Below, in pieces: positions 9,016-16,988 of a stretch of 64,000 nucleotides of DNA; position 1 is the stretch's first letter; every line of letters begins with the position of its first letter. Made by a program: the position numbers and the translations under genes. The notes beneath the pieces are model-generated. The model did not search any database and was not told the origin of the DNA. It saw nothing but the letters and a program-made list of their open reading frames with translations. Origin of the DNA: Streptomyces aureoverticillatus (lineage in GTDB: Bacteria > Actinomycetota > Actinomycetes > Streptomycetales > Streptomycetaceae); the NCBI RefSeq assembly GCF_014649395.1, contig NZ_BMSY01000007.1:186001-250000 (forward strand), in the 5' to 3' direction.

Positions 9016-9192
9016 CGGGCCCTGGGGGAGGCCGCTCGGACCGGCCATGGGCAGGCCCGAGCACCGGCTGCGGTGAGGCCCGCGAGCACACGGCCGCGGT
9101 GAGGCCGCGCGGACCCGCCCCGATCGACGGGGCCGACCGCCCGCCGCGAGCCCCGTCCGGACACGGTGGTCGGCGGCCCCCGCCGTGGCCGG

Positions 9193-9198
9193 TAGGCT
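9193..9198 (+). promoter_or_regulatory. Putative -10 box for a leaderless trmI transcript
   Basis: TAGGCT lies exactly six bases before the trmI ATG and there is no Shine-Dalgarno, the arrangement seen for leaderless actinobacterial mRNAs. No convincing -35 hexamer is visible. Confidence 0.45.
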
Positions 9199-9204
9199 GG
9201 TCAC

Positions 9205-10107
9205 ATGTCCGAACCGACCGGTGCCGCCCGCCGACGCGGGCCCTTCAAGGTCGGGGACCAGGTCCAGCTCACCGACCCCAAGGGACGCCACTACACGTTC
9301 ACGCTCGAGGCCGGGAAGAATTTCCACACCCACAAGGGTTCCTTCCCGCACGACGAGCTGATCGGCGCTCCCGAGGGCAGTGTTGTCCGCACCACGGGGA
9401 ACGTCGCCTACCTCGCGCTGCGCCCCCTGCTCCCCGACTACGTCCTGTCCATGCCCCGCGGCGCCGCCGTGGTCTACCCCAAGGACGCGGGGCAGATCCT
9501 GGCCTTCGCCGACATCTTCCCCGGCGCGCGCGTCGTGGAAGCGGGCGTCGGCTCCGGCTCGCTCAGCGCCTTCCTGCTGCGCGCCATCGGCGACCACGGC
9601 ATGCTGCACTCCTACGAGCGCCGCGAGGACTTCGCCGAGATCGCCCAGCAGAACGTCGAGCGCTACTTCGGCGGTCCCCACCCCGCCTGGCAGCTCACCG
9701 TCGGCGACCTCCAGGACAACCTGTCCGACACCGAGGTCGACCGCGTCATCCTCGACATGCTGGCCCCCTGGGAGTGCCTGGAGGCCGTCTCCAAGGCCCT
9801 CGTGCCCGGCGGCATCCTGTGCGCGTACGTCGCCACGACCACGCAGCTCGCCCGCACCGTCGAGTCGATCCGCGAGATCGGCGGCTTCAACGAGCCGACC
9901 GCCTGGGAATCGATGATCCGCAACTGGCACATCGAGGGCCTGGCCGTCCGCCCGGACCACCGCATGATCGGCCACACCGGCTTCCTCCTCACCGCCCGCC
10001 GTCTCGCGGACGGCGTCGAGCCGCCCATGCGGCGCCGCCGCCCCGCCAAGGGCGCCTACGGCGAGGACTACACCGGCCCGAACGCCGACGGCGGCAGCCC
10101 CCGCTGA
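9205..10107 (+). CDS. trmI: tRNA (adenine-58-N1) methyltransferase TrmI
   Basis: A 300-residue class I AdoMet methyltransferase that methylates N1 of A58 in the T-loop of tRNA, as a tetramer. The N-terminal beta domain (FKVGDQVQLTDPKGRHYTFTLEAGKNFHTHKG) is followed by AdoMet motif I VVEAGVGSGSLSAFLLRAIG, the YERREDFAEIAQQNVE acidic strand and the VILDMLAPWECLE catalytic block. It is orthologous by pattern to mycobacterial Rv2118c, which likewise lies just before the proteasome genes. Length is normal; the C-terminal tail is basic. A perfect 19-bp hairpin ends the gene. Confidence 0.93.
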   Translation: MSEPTGAARRRGPFKVGDQVQLTDPKGRHYTFTLEAGKNFHTHKGSFPHDELIGAPEGSVVRTTGNVAYLALRPLLPDYVLSMPRGAAVVYPKDAGQILAFADIFPGARVVEAGVGSGSLSAFLLRAIGDHGMLHSYERREDFAEIAQQNVERYFGGPHPAWQLTVGDLQDNLSDTEVDRVILDMLAPWECLEAVSKALVPGGILCAYVATTTQLARTVESIREIGGFNEPTAWESMIRNWHIEGLAVRPDHRMIGHTGFLLTARRLADGVEPPMRRRRPAKGAYGEDYTGPNADGGSPR

Positions 10108-10160
10108 CCCCGCACGCCCGGGCCGCACCACCGGTACGCCCGGCGTACACACAACGCACC

Positions 10161-10211
10161 GGCGCCGCCGCCGAGTTCCCGCAAGCCCGCGTGGAACTCG
10201 GCGGCGGCGCC
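10161..10211. terminator. Perfect 19-bp inverted repeat behind trmI
   Basis: The arms at 10161-10179 and 10193-10211 are exact reverse complements (GGCGCCGCCGCCGAGTTCC) around a 13-base loop. The position, 54 bases after the trmI stop, fits a rho-independent-like terminator of the GC-rich type. Confidence 0.75.
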
Positions 10212-10360
10212 GTCCTGTTGGACGCGTGTCACCGCGCGGGCCCCGGTGCTCCCGGCGGAGTGGACCCCGGTGTTCCCCGGCGGTGTGAGGTGTGGCACCA
10301 TGCTGGCCACCCCACCCCACCTCGAACCCACCGGCACAGCCCTCACAGGAGACACTCCTC

Positions 10361-10954
10361 GTGCAGCACCCCGCCGTCCCGGAACTCGCCCACACGGTGG
10401 ACCGGCCGTGGGCCACCCGTCCCATCCACTGGGTGGCCACCGCCGCCGCACTGGCCGCCGTCGTCGCGGCCTCCGGCTTCCTGCAGCCCGACCGCGCCAC
10501 CGCCGCCCAGACCGACCCGAAGCCGCAGCCGCAACCCAGGAGCGCCCCGGCGCCCGCACCCGACCCGGCCACCGTGACGTACCCACTCGAATGCGGCCCC
10601 GTAGAGCCCGTCGTCGCCAAGAAGACCACCGGCGACCTCGACGGCGACGGCCGCCCCGAGACCGTGGTGGCCGTGCACTGCCAGGCCGGCTCCGGCACCC
10701 CGCCGGACGCCGTGTACGTCATCACCCGCCCCGGGGAGGGCAAGCCGCGCGTCGTCGCCACCCTCGTCGACGCCAAGGACCGCCGCACGGTCTCCGCCCT
10801 CGCGGTACGCGCCGGCGCCGTGACCGCGACCCTGCTCGGCTACTCCTCGCCCGACGTGCCCCGCTACCGCCCCGACCTCCGCGAGGAAGCCAAGTGGCGG
10901 TGGGAGAACGGCGCGTTCACCCGCTCGACACCCGCCGCGGCGGGCAGCGCCTGA
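10361..10954 (+). CDS. Small exported or membrane-anchored protein of unknown function
   Basis: A 197-residue protein I cannot name. After a ~26-residue cytoplasmic start there is one hydrophobic segment (WVATAAALAAVVAASGFL), then a Pro/Gln/Lys-rich linker and a globular domain of ~130 residues. That domain contains GDLDGDGRPETVV, a Ca-binding loop of the FG-GAP/dockerin-like type, and two Cys (ECGP, VHCQ) that may pair outside the cell. GTG at 10361 has AGGAG 9 bases upstream. It lies alone between trmI and the convergent ferredoxin gene and ends at a terminator shared with it. Confidence 0.72.
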   Translation: MQHPAVPELAHTVDRPWATRPIHWVATAAALAAVVAASGFLQPDRATAAQTDPKPQPQPRSAPAPAPDPATVTYPLECGPVEPVVAKKTTGDLDGDGRPETVVAVHCQAGSGTPPDAVYVITRPGEGKPRVVATLVDAKDRRTVSALAVRAGAVTATLLGYSSPDVPRYRPDLREEAKWRWENGAFTRSTPAAAGSA

Positions 10955-11016
10955 CATCCCGCCCGCCCCACCCGCCGCCCACGCGACAGCGCGAGGGCGG
11001 CACGGACATCAAGTGA

Positions 11017-11051
11017 GGCCCGTGGTTACCTTCGTACGGTAACCACGGGCC
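11017..11051. terminator. Bidirectional terminator
   Basis: A perfect 14-bp stem (GGCCCGTGGTTACC / GGTAACCACGGGCC) with a 7-base loop lies between two convergent genes. Confidence 0.85.
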
Positions 11052-11081
11052 CCGGTTCGCTCACGCAGCGAAACTATTCGG

Positions 11082-11396
11082 TCACTCTGCGTCGGGTCCG
11101 TAGACCTCCACCTTGTCTGAAACTCGACGTACGTGAATACAGTCACCCGGGCACTCCTTCGCGGAGTCGGTGACGTCGCGGAGAAGCGGCAGCGGCACGG
11201 GCGTTGTCGCCCCGGGTGCCTGCAGCAGCTCGTCCTCCGCGCTCTTCACGTACGCCAGGCCGTCAATGTCCAGCTCGAAGACCTCGGGTGCGTACTGGGC
11301 ACAGATGCCGTCGCCGGTACACAGGTCCTGATCGATCCAGACCTCGAGCAGATCATGGCTTTCGCCGGCGCTCTCCGCCTCGTGCTGCACGGTCAT
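11082..11396 (-). CDS. [3Fe-4S]-type ferredoxin
   Basis: A 104-residue electron carrier. Ligand pattern is C26-x5-C32 with a third ligand at C82 followed by Pro; the position that would hold the fourth ligand of a 4Fe-4S cluster is D29, so a [3Fe-4S] cluster is expected. An additional C86 lies in CPGDC. Such ferredoxins usually serve P450s or other monooxygenases. It is divergent from the ARC ATPase gene across a 254-base promoter region, and no redox partner gene is adjacent. The N-terminal ~15 residues are acidic and likely flexible. Confidence 0.9.
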   Translation of the reverse strand: MTVQHEAESAGESHDLLEVWIDQDLCTGDGICAQYAPEVFELDIDGLAYVKSAEDELLQAPGATTPVPLPLLRDVTDSAKECPGDCIHVRRVSDKVEVYGPDAE

Positions 11397-11650
11397 CTCT
11401 CCTGCCGAAACTGCGTCGAGCAGGGCCGACTTTGCTGCAAGTCCGGCCAGCCCTGACGGGTGTTGAACACTTCGACCCTACAACCGGCGGCTTTCCGATG
11501 TTGTTGGGTGGGTATTCCCCTGGCGTGAGGGAGAGCGCAAGGGTGAAGATCGGACACACCCCCACCGTCTTTGTGATCTAGGGGTTTCAATCAGCACCCA
11601 CCCAGGTAGGGTCAGGAAGCGTCCAGCTCCCCTTGGAGGAGGTGAGGACC
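11397..11650. promoter_or_regulatory. Divergent promoter region between ferredoxin and arc
   Basis: This 254-base region serves two divergent genes. It is less GC-rich than the coding DNA, and a strong GGAGGAGGTGAGG Shine-Dalgarno precedes arc. No exact promoter hexamers can be fixed by eye. Confidence 0.5.
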
Positions 11651-13417
11651 GTGGCAGCCCACGACGACGACATCAACCGCGGCATCCGGCCGGGGCGAGG
11701 GTCTGAGGACCCAGCCGGTCAGGTTGCCTATCTCGAGCAGGAAATCGCCGTCCTGCGACGCAAGCTCGCCGACTCTCCGCGGCATACGAGGATTCTCGAA
11801 GAGCGGATCGTCGAGCTGCAGACCAACCTGGCAGGCGTATCCGCACAGAACGAACGGCTCGCGAACACGCTCCGCGAGGCCCGCGACCAGATCGTGGCCC
11901 TCAAGGAAGAGGTCGACCGGCTCGCGCAGCCGCCGGCCGGCTTCGGAGTCTTCCTCACGGCGAACGAGGACGGCACCGCCGACATCTTCACCGGCGGCCG
12001 CAAGCTCCGCGTGAACGTCAGCCCGAGCGTCGAACTCGACGACCTCAGGCGCGGCCAGGAAGTCATGCTCAACGAAGCGCTCAACGTGGTCGAGGCCATG
12101 GAGTACGAGAGCGTCGGAGACATCGTCACCCTCAAGGAGATCCTCGAGGACGGCGAACGGGCCCTGGTGCTCGGTCACACCGACGAGGAACGGGTGGTGA
12201 GGCTCGCCGAGCCGCTCCTGGACGTCACCATCCGTCCCGGAGACGCCCTCCTGCTCGAGCCCCGCTCCGGCTACGTCTACGAGGTCGTACCAAAGAGCGA
12301 AGTGGAGGAACTGGTCCTCGAAGAGGTCCCGGACATCAGTTACGACAAGATCGGCGGCCTCGGCGGCCAGATCGAGATGATCCGCGACGCGGTCGAGCTC
12401 CCGTACCTCTACCCCGACCTCTTCAAGGAGCACGAACTGCGGCCCCCCAAGGGCGTCCTGCTCTACGGACCGCCCGGCTGCGGCAAGACGCTGATCGCGA
12501 AGGCCGTCGCCAACTCCCTTGCCAAGAAGGTCGCCGAGGTCACCGGACAGCCCGCGGGGAAGAGCTTCTTCCTCAACATCAAGGGCCCCGAGCTCCTCAA
12601 CAAGTACGTCGGCGAGACCGAGCGCCACATCCGCCTGGTCTTCCAGCGCGCACGAGAGAAGGCGAGTGAGGGCACCCCCGTCATCGTCTTCTTCGACGAG
12701 ATGGAATCCCTCTTCCGCACCCGCGGCAGCGGCGTCAGCTCGGACGTGGAGAACACCATCGTCCCCCAGCTGCTCGCCGAGATCGACGGCGTGGAAGGCC
12801 TGGAGAACGTCATCGTCATCGGCGCCTCCAACCGCGAGGACATGATCGACCCGGCCATCCTGCGGCCCGGACGCCTCGACGTGAAGATCAAGATCGAGCG
12901 CCCGGACGCCGAGGCGGCCAAGGACATCTTCGCCAAGTACCTGACCGAGCGCCTGCCGCTGCACTCCGACGACCTCGCCGAGCACAGCAGCGACAAGGCC
13001 GCCACCGTGCACGCCATGATCCAGTCCGTCGTCGAGCAGATGTACGCCGAGTCCGAGGAGAACCGCTTCCTCGAAGTCACGTACGCCAACGGCGACAAGG
13101 AAGTCCTCTACTTCAAGGACTTCAACTCCGGCGCCATGATCGAAAACATCGTCGGCCGCGCCAAGAAGATGGCCATCAAGGCCTTCCTCGAGCAGAACCA
13201 GAAGGGCCTCAGGGTCTCCCACCTCCTCCAGGCTTGCATCGACGAGTTCAAGGAGAACGAGGACCTGCCCAACACCACCAACCCGGACGACTGGGCCCGA
13301 ATCTCCGGAAAGAAGGGCGAACGGATCGTATACATCCGTACGCTCGTCACCGGAAAGCAGGGCGCCGACACCGGACGCTCCATCGACACGGTGGCCAACA
13401 CCGGTCAGTACCTGTAG
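11651..13417 (+). CDS. arc: Proteasome-associated AAA+ ATPase ARC (Mpa)
   Basis: A 588-residue cytoplasmic hexameric unfoldase that recognises Pup through its N-terminal coiled coil and feeds pupylated proteins into the 20S core. Visible parts: coiled coil (about residues 20-85), tandem OB folds, then the AAA module with Walker A GPPGCGKT, Walker B VFFDEMESLF, sensor GASNRED and the second region of homology ending in RPGRLDVKI. The C terminus ends Q-Y-L, the penultimate-Tyr motif that docks into the alpha ring. GTG at 11651 gives AAHDDDINRG, matching the known family start and length; a TTG 18 bases upstream overlaps the Shine-Dalgarno and is unlikely. Confidence 0.97.
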   Translation: MAAHDDDINRGIRPGRGSEDPAGQVAYLEQEIAVLRRKLADSPRHTRILEERIVELQTNLAGVSAQNERLANTLREARDQIVALKEEVDRLAQPPAGFGVFLTANEDGTADIFTGGRKLRVNVSPSVELDDLRRGQEVMLNEALNVVEAMEYESVGDIVTLKEILEDGERALVLGHTDEERVVRLAEPLLDVTIRPGDALLLEPRSGYVYEVVPKSEVEELVLEEVPDISYDKIGGLGGQIEMIRDAVELPYLYPDLFKEHELRPPKGVLLYGPPGCGKTLIAKAVANSLAKKVAEVTGQPAGKSFFLNIKGPELLNKYVGETERHIRLVFQRAREKASEGTPVIVFFDEMESLFRTRGSGVSSDVENTIVPQLLAEIDGVEGLENVIVIGASNREDMIDPAILRPGRLDVKIKIERPDAEAAKDIFAKYLTERLPLHSDDLAEHSSDKAATVHAMIQSVVEQMYAESEENRFLEVTYANGDKEVLYFKDFNSGAMIENIVGRAKKMAIKAFLEQNQKGLRVSHLLQACIDEFKENEDLPNTTNPDDWARISGKKGERIVYIRTLVTGKQGADTGRSIDTVANTGQYL

Positions 13418-13427
13418 GCGACAGGGC

Positions 13428-13461
13428 GGCTGCGGGTGCCCTCCACGGGTACCCGCAGCCG
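13428..13461 (+). terminator. Terminator behind arc
   Basis: CGGCTGCGGGT and ACCCGCAGCCG form an 11-bp perfect stem with a 12-base loop, followed by a T-containing stretch (GACTGTTTTCC). Confidence 0.8.
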
Positions 13462-13676
13462 ACTGTTTTCCGCCGCTCGCGGGCGCCTCGCAGCCGCGTC
13501 ACCAACCAAGCGAGAGCAAAGCAGGAAATGATCTCCCCACCAGCGCAAAGGCGTTCTAGGCTCTTCCGTACCGCCGAGTCGCGCAGTGCGGGGACGGGCA
13601 CCGCACACGCACCGGAGAACCAGCGGTACTTGAGCGGCGCCCCCGACCGAGGGCGCCGCCGGGCAAGGAGGGCCGC

Positions 13677-15188
13677 ATGACCGTACGGCGAGTAATGGGC
13701 ATCGAGACGGAGTACGGCATCTCCGTCCCCGGCCACCCCAACGCCAATGCCATGCTCACCTCGTCCCAGATCGTCAACGCCTACGCCGCGGCGATGCACC
13801 GGGCGCGACGCGCCCGCTGGGACTTCGAGGAGGAGAACCCGCTGCGGGACGCGCGGGGCTTCGACCTCGCCCGCGAGGCCGCCGACGCCAGCCAGCTCAC
13901 GGACGAGGACATCGGCCTCGCCAACGTGATCCTCACCAACGGGGCACGCCTCTACGTGGACCACGCACACCCCGAGTACAGCGCGCCGGAGGTCACCAAC
14001 CCCCGCGACGCCGTCCTCTGGGACAAGGCCGGCGAGCGGATCATGGCCGAGGCCGCCGAGCGGGCCGCCGCACTCCCCGGCGCCCAGCCGATCCACCTCT
14101 ACAAGAACAACACCGACAACAAGGGCGCCTCCTACGGCACGCACGAGAACTACCTGATGAAGCGGGAGACCCCCTTCTCGGACATCGTGCGCCACCTCAC
14201 GCCCTTCTTCATCTCCCGGCAGGTCTTCGCCGGCGCGGGACGCGTCGGCATCGGCCAGGACGGCCACGAGCACGGCTTCCAGCTCAGCCAGCGCGCGGAC
14301 TACTTCGAGGTCGAGGTCGGCCTGGAGACCACGCTCAAGCGGCCCATCATCAACACCCGCGACGAGCCGCACGCCGACGCCGAGAAGTACCGCCGCCTGC
14401 ACGTGATCATCGGCGACGCGAACCTCTCGGAGATCTCCACCTATCTGAAGCTCGGCACCACCTCGCTGGTCCTCGCCATGATCGAGGACGGCTTCATCGC
14501 GGTCGACCTCGCCGTCGACCAGCCCGTCCGCACCCTCCACCAGGTCTCCCACGACCCGACCCTCCAGCGCCTGGTCACGCTGCGCAGCGGTCGCACACTC
14601 ACCGCGGTCCAGCTCCAGATGGAGTACTTCGAGCTGGCCCGCAAATACGTCGAGGAGCGCTTCGGCGCGGACGCCGACGACCAGACCAAGGACGTCCTCA
14701 CCCGCTGGGAAGACGTCCTCAACCGTCTGGAGAACAACCCGATGAGCCTCTCCGGAGAGCTCGACTGGGTCGCCAAACGAGAGCTCATGGAGGGCTACCG
14801 CCGCCGCGACTCCCTCGACTGGGACGCCGCGCGCCTGCACCTCGTGGACCTCCAGTACGCGGACGTACGCCCGGAGAAGGGCCTCTACAACCGCCTCGCG
14901 GCCCGCGGCAAGATGAAGCGCCTCCTCGACGAGGGCGACGTCGAGCGGGCCCGCACCAAGCCGCCCGAGGACACCCGCGCCTACTTCCGCGGCCGCTGCC
15001 TGGAGCAGTACGCCGACGACGTCGCCGCGGCCTCGTGGGATTCGGTCATTTTCGACCTGCCGGGCCGGGACTCACTCCAGCGCGTCCCGACCCTGGAGCC
15101 GCTACGCGGAACGCGTAATCACGTCAAGGAGCTGCTCGACCGGTGCCGCACGGCGGAGGATCTGGTCCGGGTGCTGTCCGGGGGCTGA
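13677..15188 (+). CDS. dop: Deamidase of Pup / depupylase Dop
   Basis: A 503-residue carboxylate-amine-ligase relative. Dop converts the C-terminal Gln of Pup to Glu and also cleaves Pup from conjugates. It has the MGIETEYG Mg/ATP motif (E10) and D95 in RLYVDHAHPEYSAPE, the Asp known as the catalytic residue of mycobacterial Dop. The insertion near residues 42-75 (WDFEEENPLRD...) is the Dop loop absent from PafA. The ATG has GGAGGG 7 bases upstream. It lies between arc and pup, with terminators on both sides, so it may have its own promoter in 13462-13676. Confidence 0.97.
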   Translation: MTVRRVMGIETEYGISVPGHPNANAMLTSSQIVNAYAAAMHRARRARWDFEEENPLRDARGFDLAREAADASQLTDEDIGLANVILTNGARLYVDHAHPEYSAPEVTNPRDAVLWDKAGERIMAEAAERAAALPGAQPIHLYKNNTDNKGASYGTHENYLMKRETPFSDIVRHLTPFFISRQVFAGAGRVGIGQDGHEHGFQLSQRADYFEVEVGLETTLKRPIINTRDEPHADAEKYRRLHVIIGDANLSEISTYLKLGTTSLVLAMIEDGFIAVDLAVDQPVRTLHQVSHDPTLQRLVTLRSGRTLTAVQLQMEYFELARKYVEERFGADADDQTKDVLTRWEDVLNRLENNPMSLSGELDWVAKRELMEGYRRRDSLDWDAARLHLVDLQYADVRPEKGLYNRLAARGKMKRLLDEGDVERARTKPPEDTRAYFRGRCLEQYADDVAAASWDSVIFDLPGRDSLQRVPTLEPLRGTRNHVKELLDRCRTAEDLVRVLSGG

Positions 15189-15229
15189 AAGGCGGCTGAA
15201 AGCCCGAGCGCCGGGGAATCACAGAGGTG

Positions 15230-15259
15230 GGCCCCGCACGTTGAACGAAGTGCGGGGCC
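15230..15259 (+). terminator. Terminator between dop and pup
   Basis: GGCCCCGCAC and GTGCGGGGCC form a perfect 10-bp stem with a 10-base loop, about 40 bases after the dop stop. Confidence 0.8.
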
Positions 15260-15263
15260 GATG

Positions 15264-15287
15264 TCAGACCCGGCTTGTAAGGTCTGA
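15264..15287 (+). promoter_or_regulatory. Dyad in the pup upstream region
   Basis: TCAGACC and GGTCTGA are exact reverse complements separated by 10 bases, 34 bases before the pup ATG. The intervening TTGTAAGGT holds a TAAGGT that could be a -10 box, so the dyad may be an operator or a hairpin at the transcript start. Confidence 0.4.
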
Positions 15288-15320
15288 TCAAGAAACGTCG
15301 AACCGAGCGGGGTGAGCTAG

Positions 15321-15539
15321 ATGGCGACCAAGGACACCGGCGGCGGACAGCAGAAGGCGACGCGCTCCACCGAGGAGGTCGAGGAGCAGGCGCAGGACGC
15401 GCAGGCTTCGGAAGACCTCAAGGAGCGCCAGGAGAAGCTGAGCGACGACGTGGACTCGGTTCTGGATGAAATCGATGATGTGCTCGAGGAGAACGCCGAG
15501 GACTTCGTGCGCTCCTTCGTTCAGAAAGGTGGACAGTAG
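15321..15539 (+). CDS. pup: Prokaryotic ubiquitin-like protein Pup
   Basis: A 72-residue, highly charged, intrinsically disordered protein with a predicted helix at about residues 20-55 that binds the ARC coiled coil. The C terminus is G-G-Q, so Dop must deamidate the terminal Gln to Glu before PafA links it to substrate lysines. Start ATG is preceded by GGGGTGAG. It is the first gene of the pup-endonuclease-prcB-prcA run. Confidence 0.98.
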   Translation: MATKDTGGGQQKATRSTEEVEEQAQDAQASEDLKERQEKLSDDVDSVLDEIDDVLEENAEDFVRSFVQKGGQ

Positions 15540-15548
15540 TCCACGTAC

Positions 15549-16142
15549 GTGAACGAGGAGGAGAAGCAATGTCCTCGCTGTGAGGAGCCCCTTCCCTCCA
15601 GCGCGTTTGGTCGACACAAGGGGCGGGACGATGGCCTGCAGGACTACTGCAAGGTCTGTGCTCGTGAATATGCGAAGCAGTGGGACCGCCGGAAGCGGCG
15701 GGAGCGTCGCGAGCTCAAGAACCCTGCTGTGCCGACTGGTTACAAGCGGTGTCGCGGGTGTGATGAGGTCAAGCCTCACAGCGAGTGGCACCGCTATACG
15801 AACGCCTCCGACGGCCTGTCGACACGCTGTAAGGCGTGTAGGGCCACCGAGGGGCGGTACGGGCACCTCAAGCGTCAGTACGGCCTGACCGAAGCCGAGC
15901 GCGACGAGATGATCGCCGCGCAGAAGGGGCTCTGCGTGATCTGCCTCAAGGCTCCGCCTGCGCATGTGGATCACTGCCACAAGACGGGTAAGGTCCGTGG
16001 CGTACTGTGCTTCAACTGCAATACAGCCATCGGCCTGTTGGCAGAGGATACCGACGCCATGAGCCGGGCCGCTGATTACCTGGAAGGAAACGCGTGGAAG
16101 CCAACACTCGTAGCACCGGGCGTCTACCGGCTGCCTTCCTGA
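15549..16142 (+). CDS. Endonuclease VII-like HNH nuclease inside the proteasome operon
   Basis: A 197-residue protein. The N-terminal half has two Cys-rich modules (CPRCEEPLPSSAFGRHKGR...YCKVC and RCRGCDEVKPHSEWHR...RCKAC), likely zinc-binding. The C-terminal half is a recombination endonuclease VII domain: CVICLK, DHCHKTGKVRGVLCFNCNTAIGLL, with a catalytic DHCH and structural Cys. GTG at 15549 is 9 bases after the pup stop and has no good Shine-Dalgarno, suggesting translational coupling. The 3' end overlaps prcB by 49 bases. Codon third positions use many more A/T than neighbouring genes, a sign of phage origin. Whether it acts with the proteasome is unknown. Confidence 0.85.
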   Translation: MNEEEKQCPRCEEPLPSSAFGRHKGRDDGLQDYCKVCAREYAKQWDRRKRRERRELKNPAVPTGYKRCRGCDEVKPHSEWHRYTNASDGLSTRCKACRATEGRYGHLKRQYGLTEAERDEMIAAQKGLCVICLKAPPAHVDHCHKTGKVRGVLCFNCNTAIGLLAEDTDAMSRAADYLEGNAWKPTLVAPGVYRLPS

Positions 16143-16939
16143 CTCCCGGATCATCCTCGTTCATGGACTTCCTCTCCGGGCATCGGCCGGACATGCTGCC
16201 CGGCAACCGGCAGTTGCCCCCGACCCAGGGCGTGATCGAGGCGCCGCACGGCACCACCATCGTCGCGACGACGTATCCCGGTGGCGTGGTGCTCGCCGGG
16301 GACCGGCGGGCGACGATGGGCAATGTCATCGCGCAGCGTGACATCGAGAAGGTCTTTCCCGCCGACGAGTATTCGGCGGTCGGCATCGCCGGCACGGCCG
16401 GTCTCGCCGTCGAGATGGTGAAGCTCTTCCAGCTGGAGCTGGAGCACTTCGAGAAGGTCGAGGGGGCGACGCTCTCCCTGGAGGGCAAGGCCAACCGCCT
16501 GTCGACGATGATCCGGTCCAATCTGGGCATGGCGATGCAGGGCCTCGCGGTCGTCCCGCTCTTCGCGGGGTACGACGTGGACCGCGCCAAGGGCCGCATC
16601 TTCTCGTACGACGTGACGGGCGGCCGCAGCGAGGAGCAGGGTTTCGCGGCGACGGGTTCCGGCTCGGTGTTCGCGCGCGGAGCGATGAAGAAGCTGTACC
16701 GCGACGACCTCACGGAGGAGCAGGCGACGACGCTCGTCGTGCAGGCGTTGTACGACGCCGCGGACGACGACTCGGCCACCGGCGGTCCCGATGTCGCCCG
16801 GCGGATCTATCCGATTGTCACGGTGATCTCCGAGGAGGGTTTCCGGAGGCTGACGGAGGAGGAGTCCTCCGAGATCGCGCGCTCGATTCTGGCGCGGCGT
16901 CTTGAGCAGCCGGACGGTCCCCGGGCCGCGCTGCTCTGA
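16094..16939 (+). CDS. prcB: 20S proteasome beta subunit
   Basis: A 281-residue Ntn-hydrolase. A 53-residue propeptide is removed autocatalytically in APHG|TTIVA, exposing T54 as the nucleophile; the family residues GDRRAT and the Lys that activates Thr (EKVFPAD) are present. Two beta heptamers form the inner rings of the core. GTG at 16094 is preceded by GGAAGG and lies inside the 3' end of the endonuclease gene; the resulting N terminus (MEANTRSTGRLPAAFL) matches the family. It is followed by prcA after 49 bases. Confidence 0.97.
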   Translation: MEANTRSTGRLPAAFLTPGSSSFMDFLSGHRPDMLPGNRQLPPTQGVIEAPHGTTIVATTYPGGVVLAGDRRATMGNVIAQRDIEKVFPADEYSAVGIAGTAGLAVEMVKLFQLELEHFEKVEGATLSLEGKANRLSTMIRSNLGMAMQGLAVVPLFAGYDVDRAKGRIFSYDVTGGRSEEQGFAATGSGSVFARGAMKKLYRDDLTEEQATTLVVQALYDAADDDSATGGPDVARRIYPIVTVISEEGFRRLTEEESSEIARSILARRLEQPDGPRAALL

Positions 16940-16988
16940 GTGCCCCCGTTGTTGATGTGAATTTTTGACAGAAAGGGACGGATAGCCG

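Noticed and set aside
8017..10788. A 923-codon minus-strand open frame across the M50 protease, trmI and small-protein genes
   Set aside because: It crosses three plus-strand genes and a terminator and has no recognisable domain.
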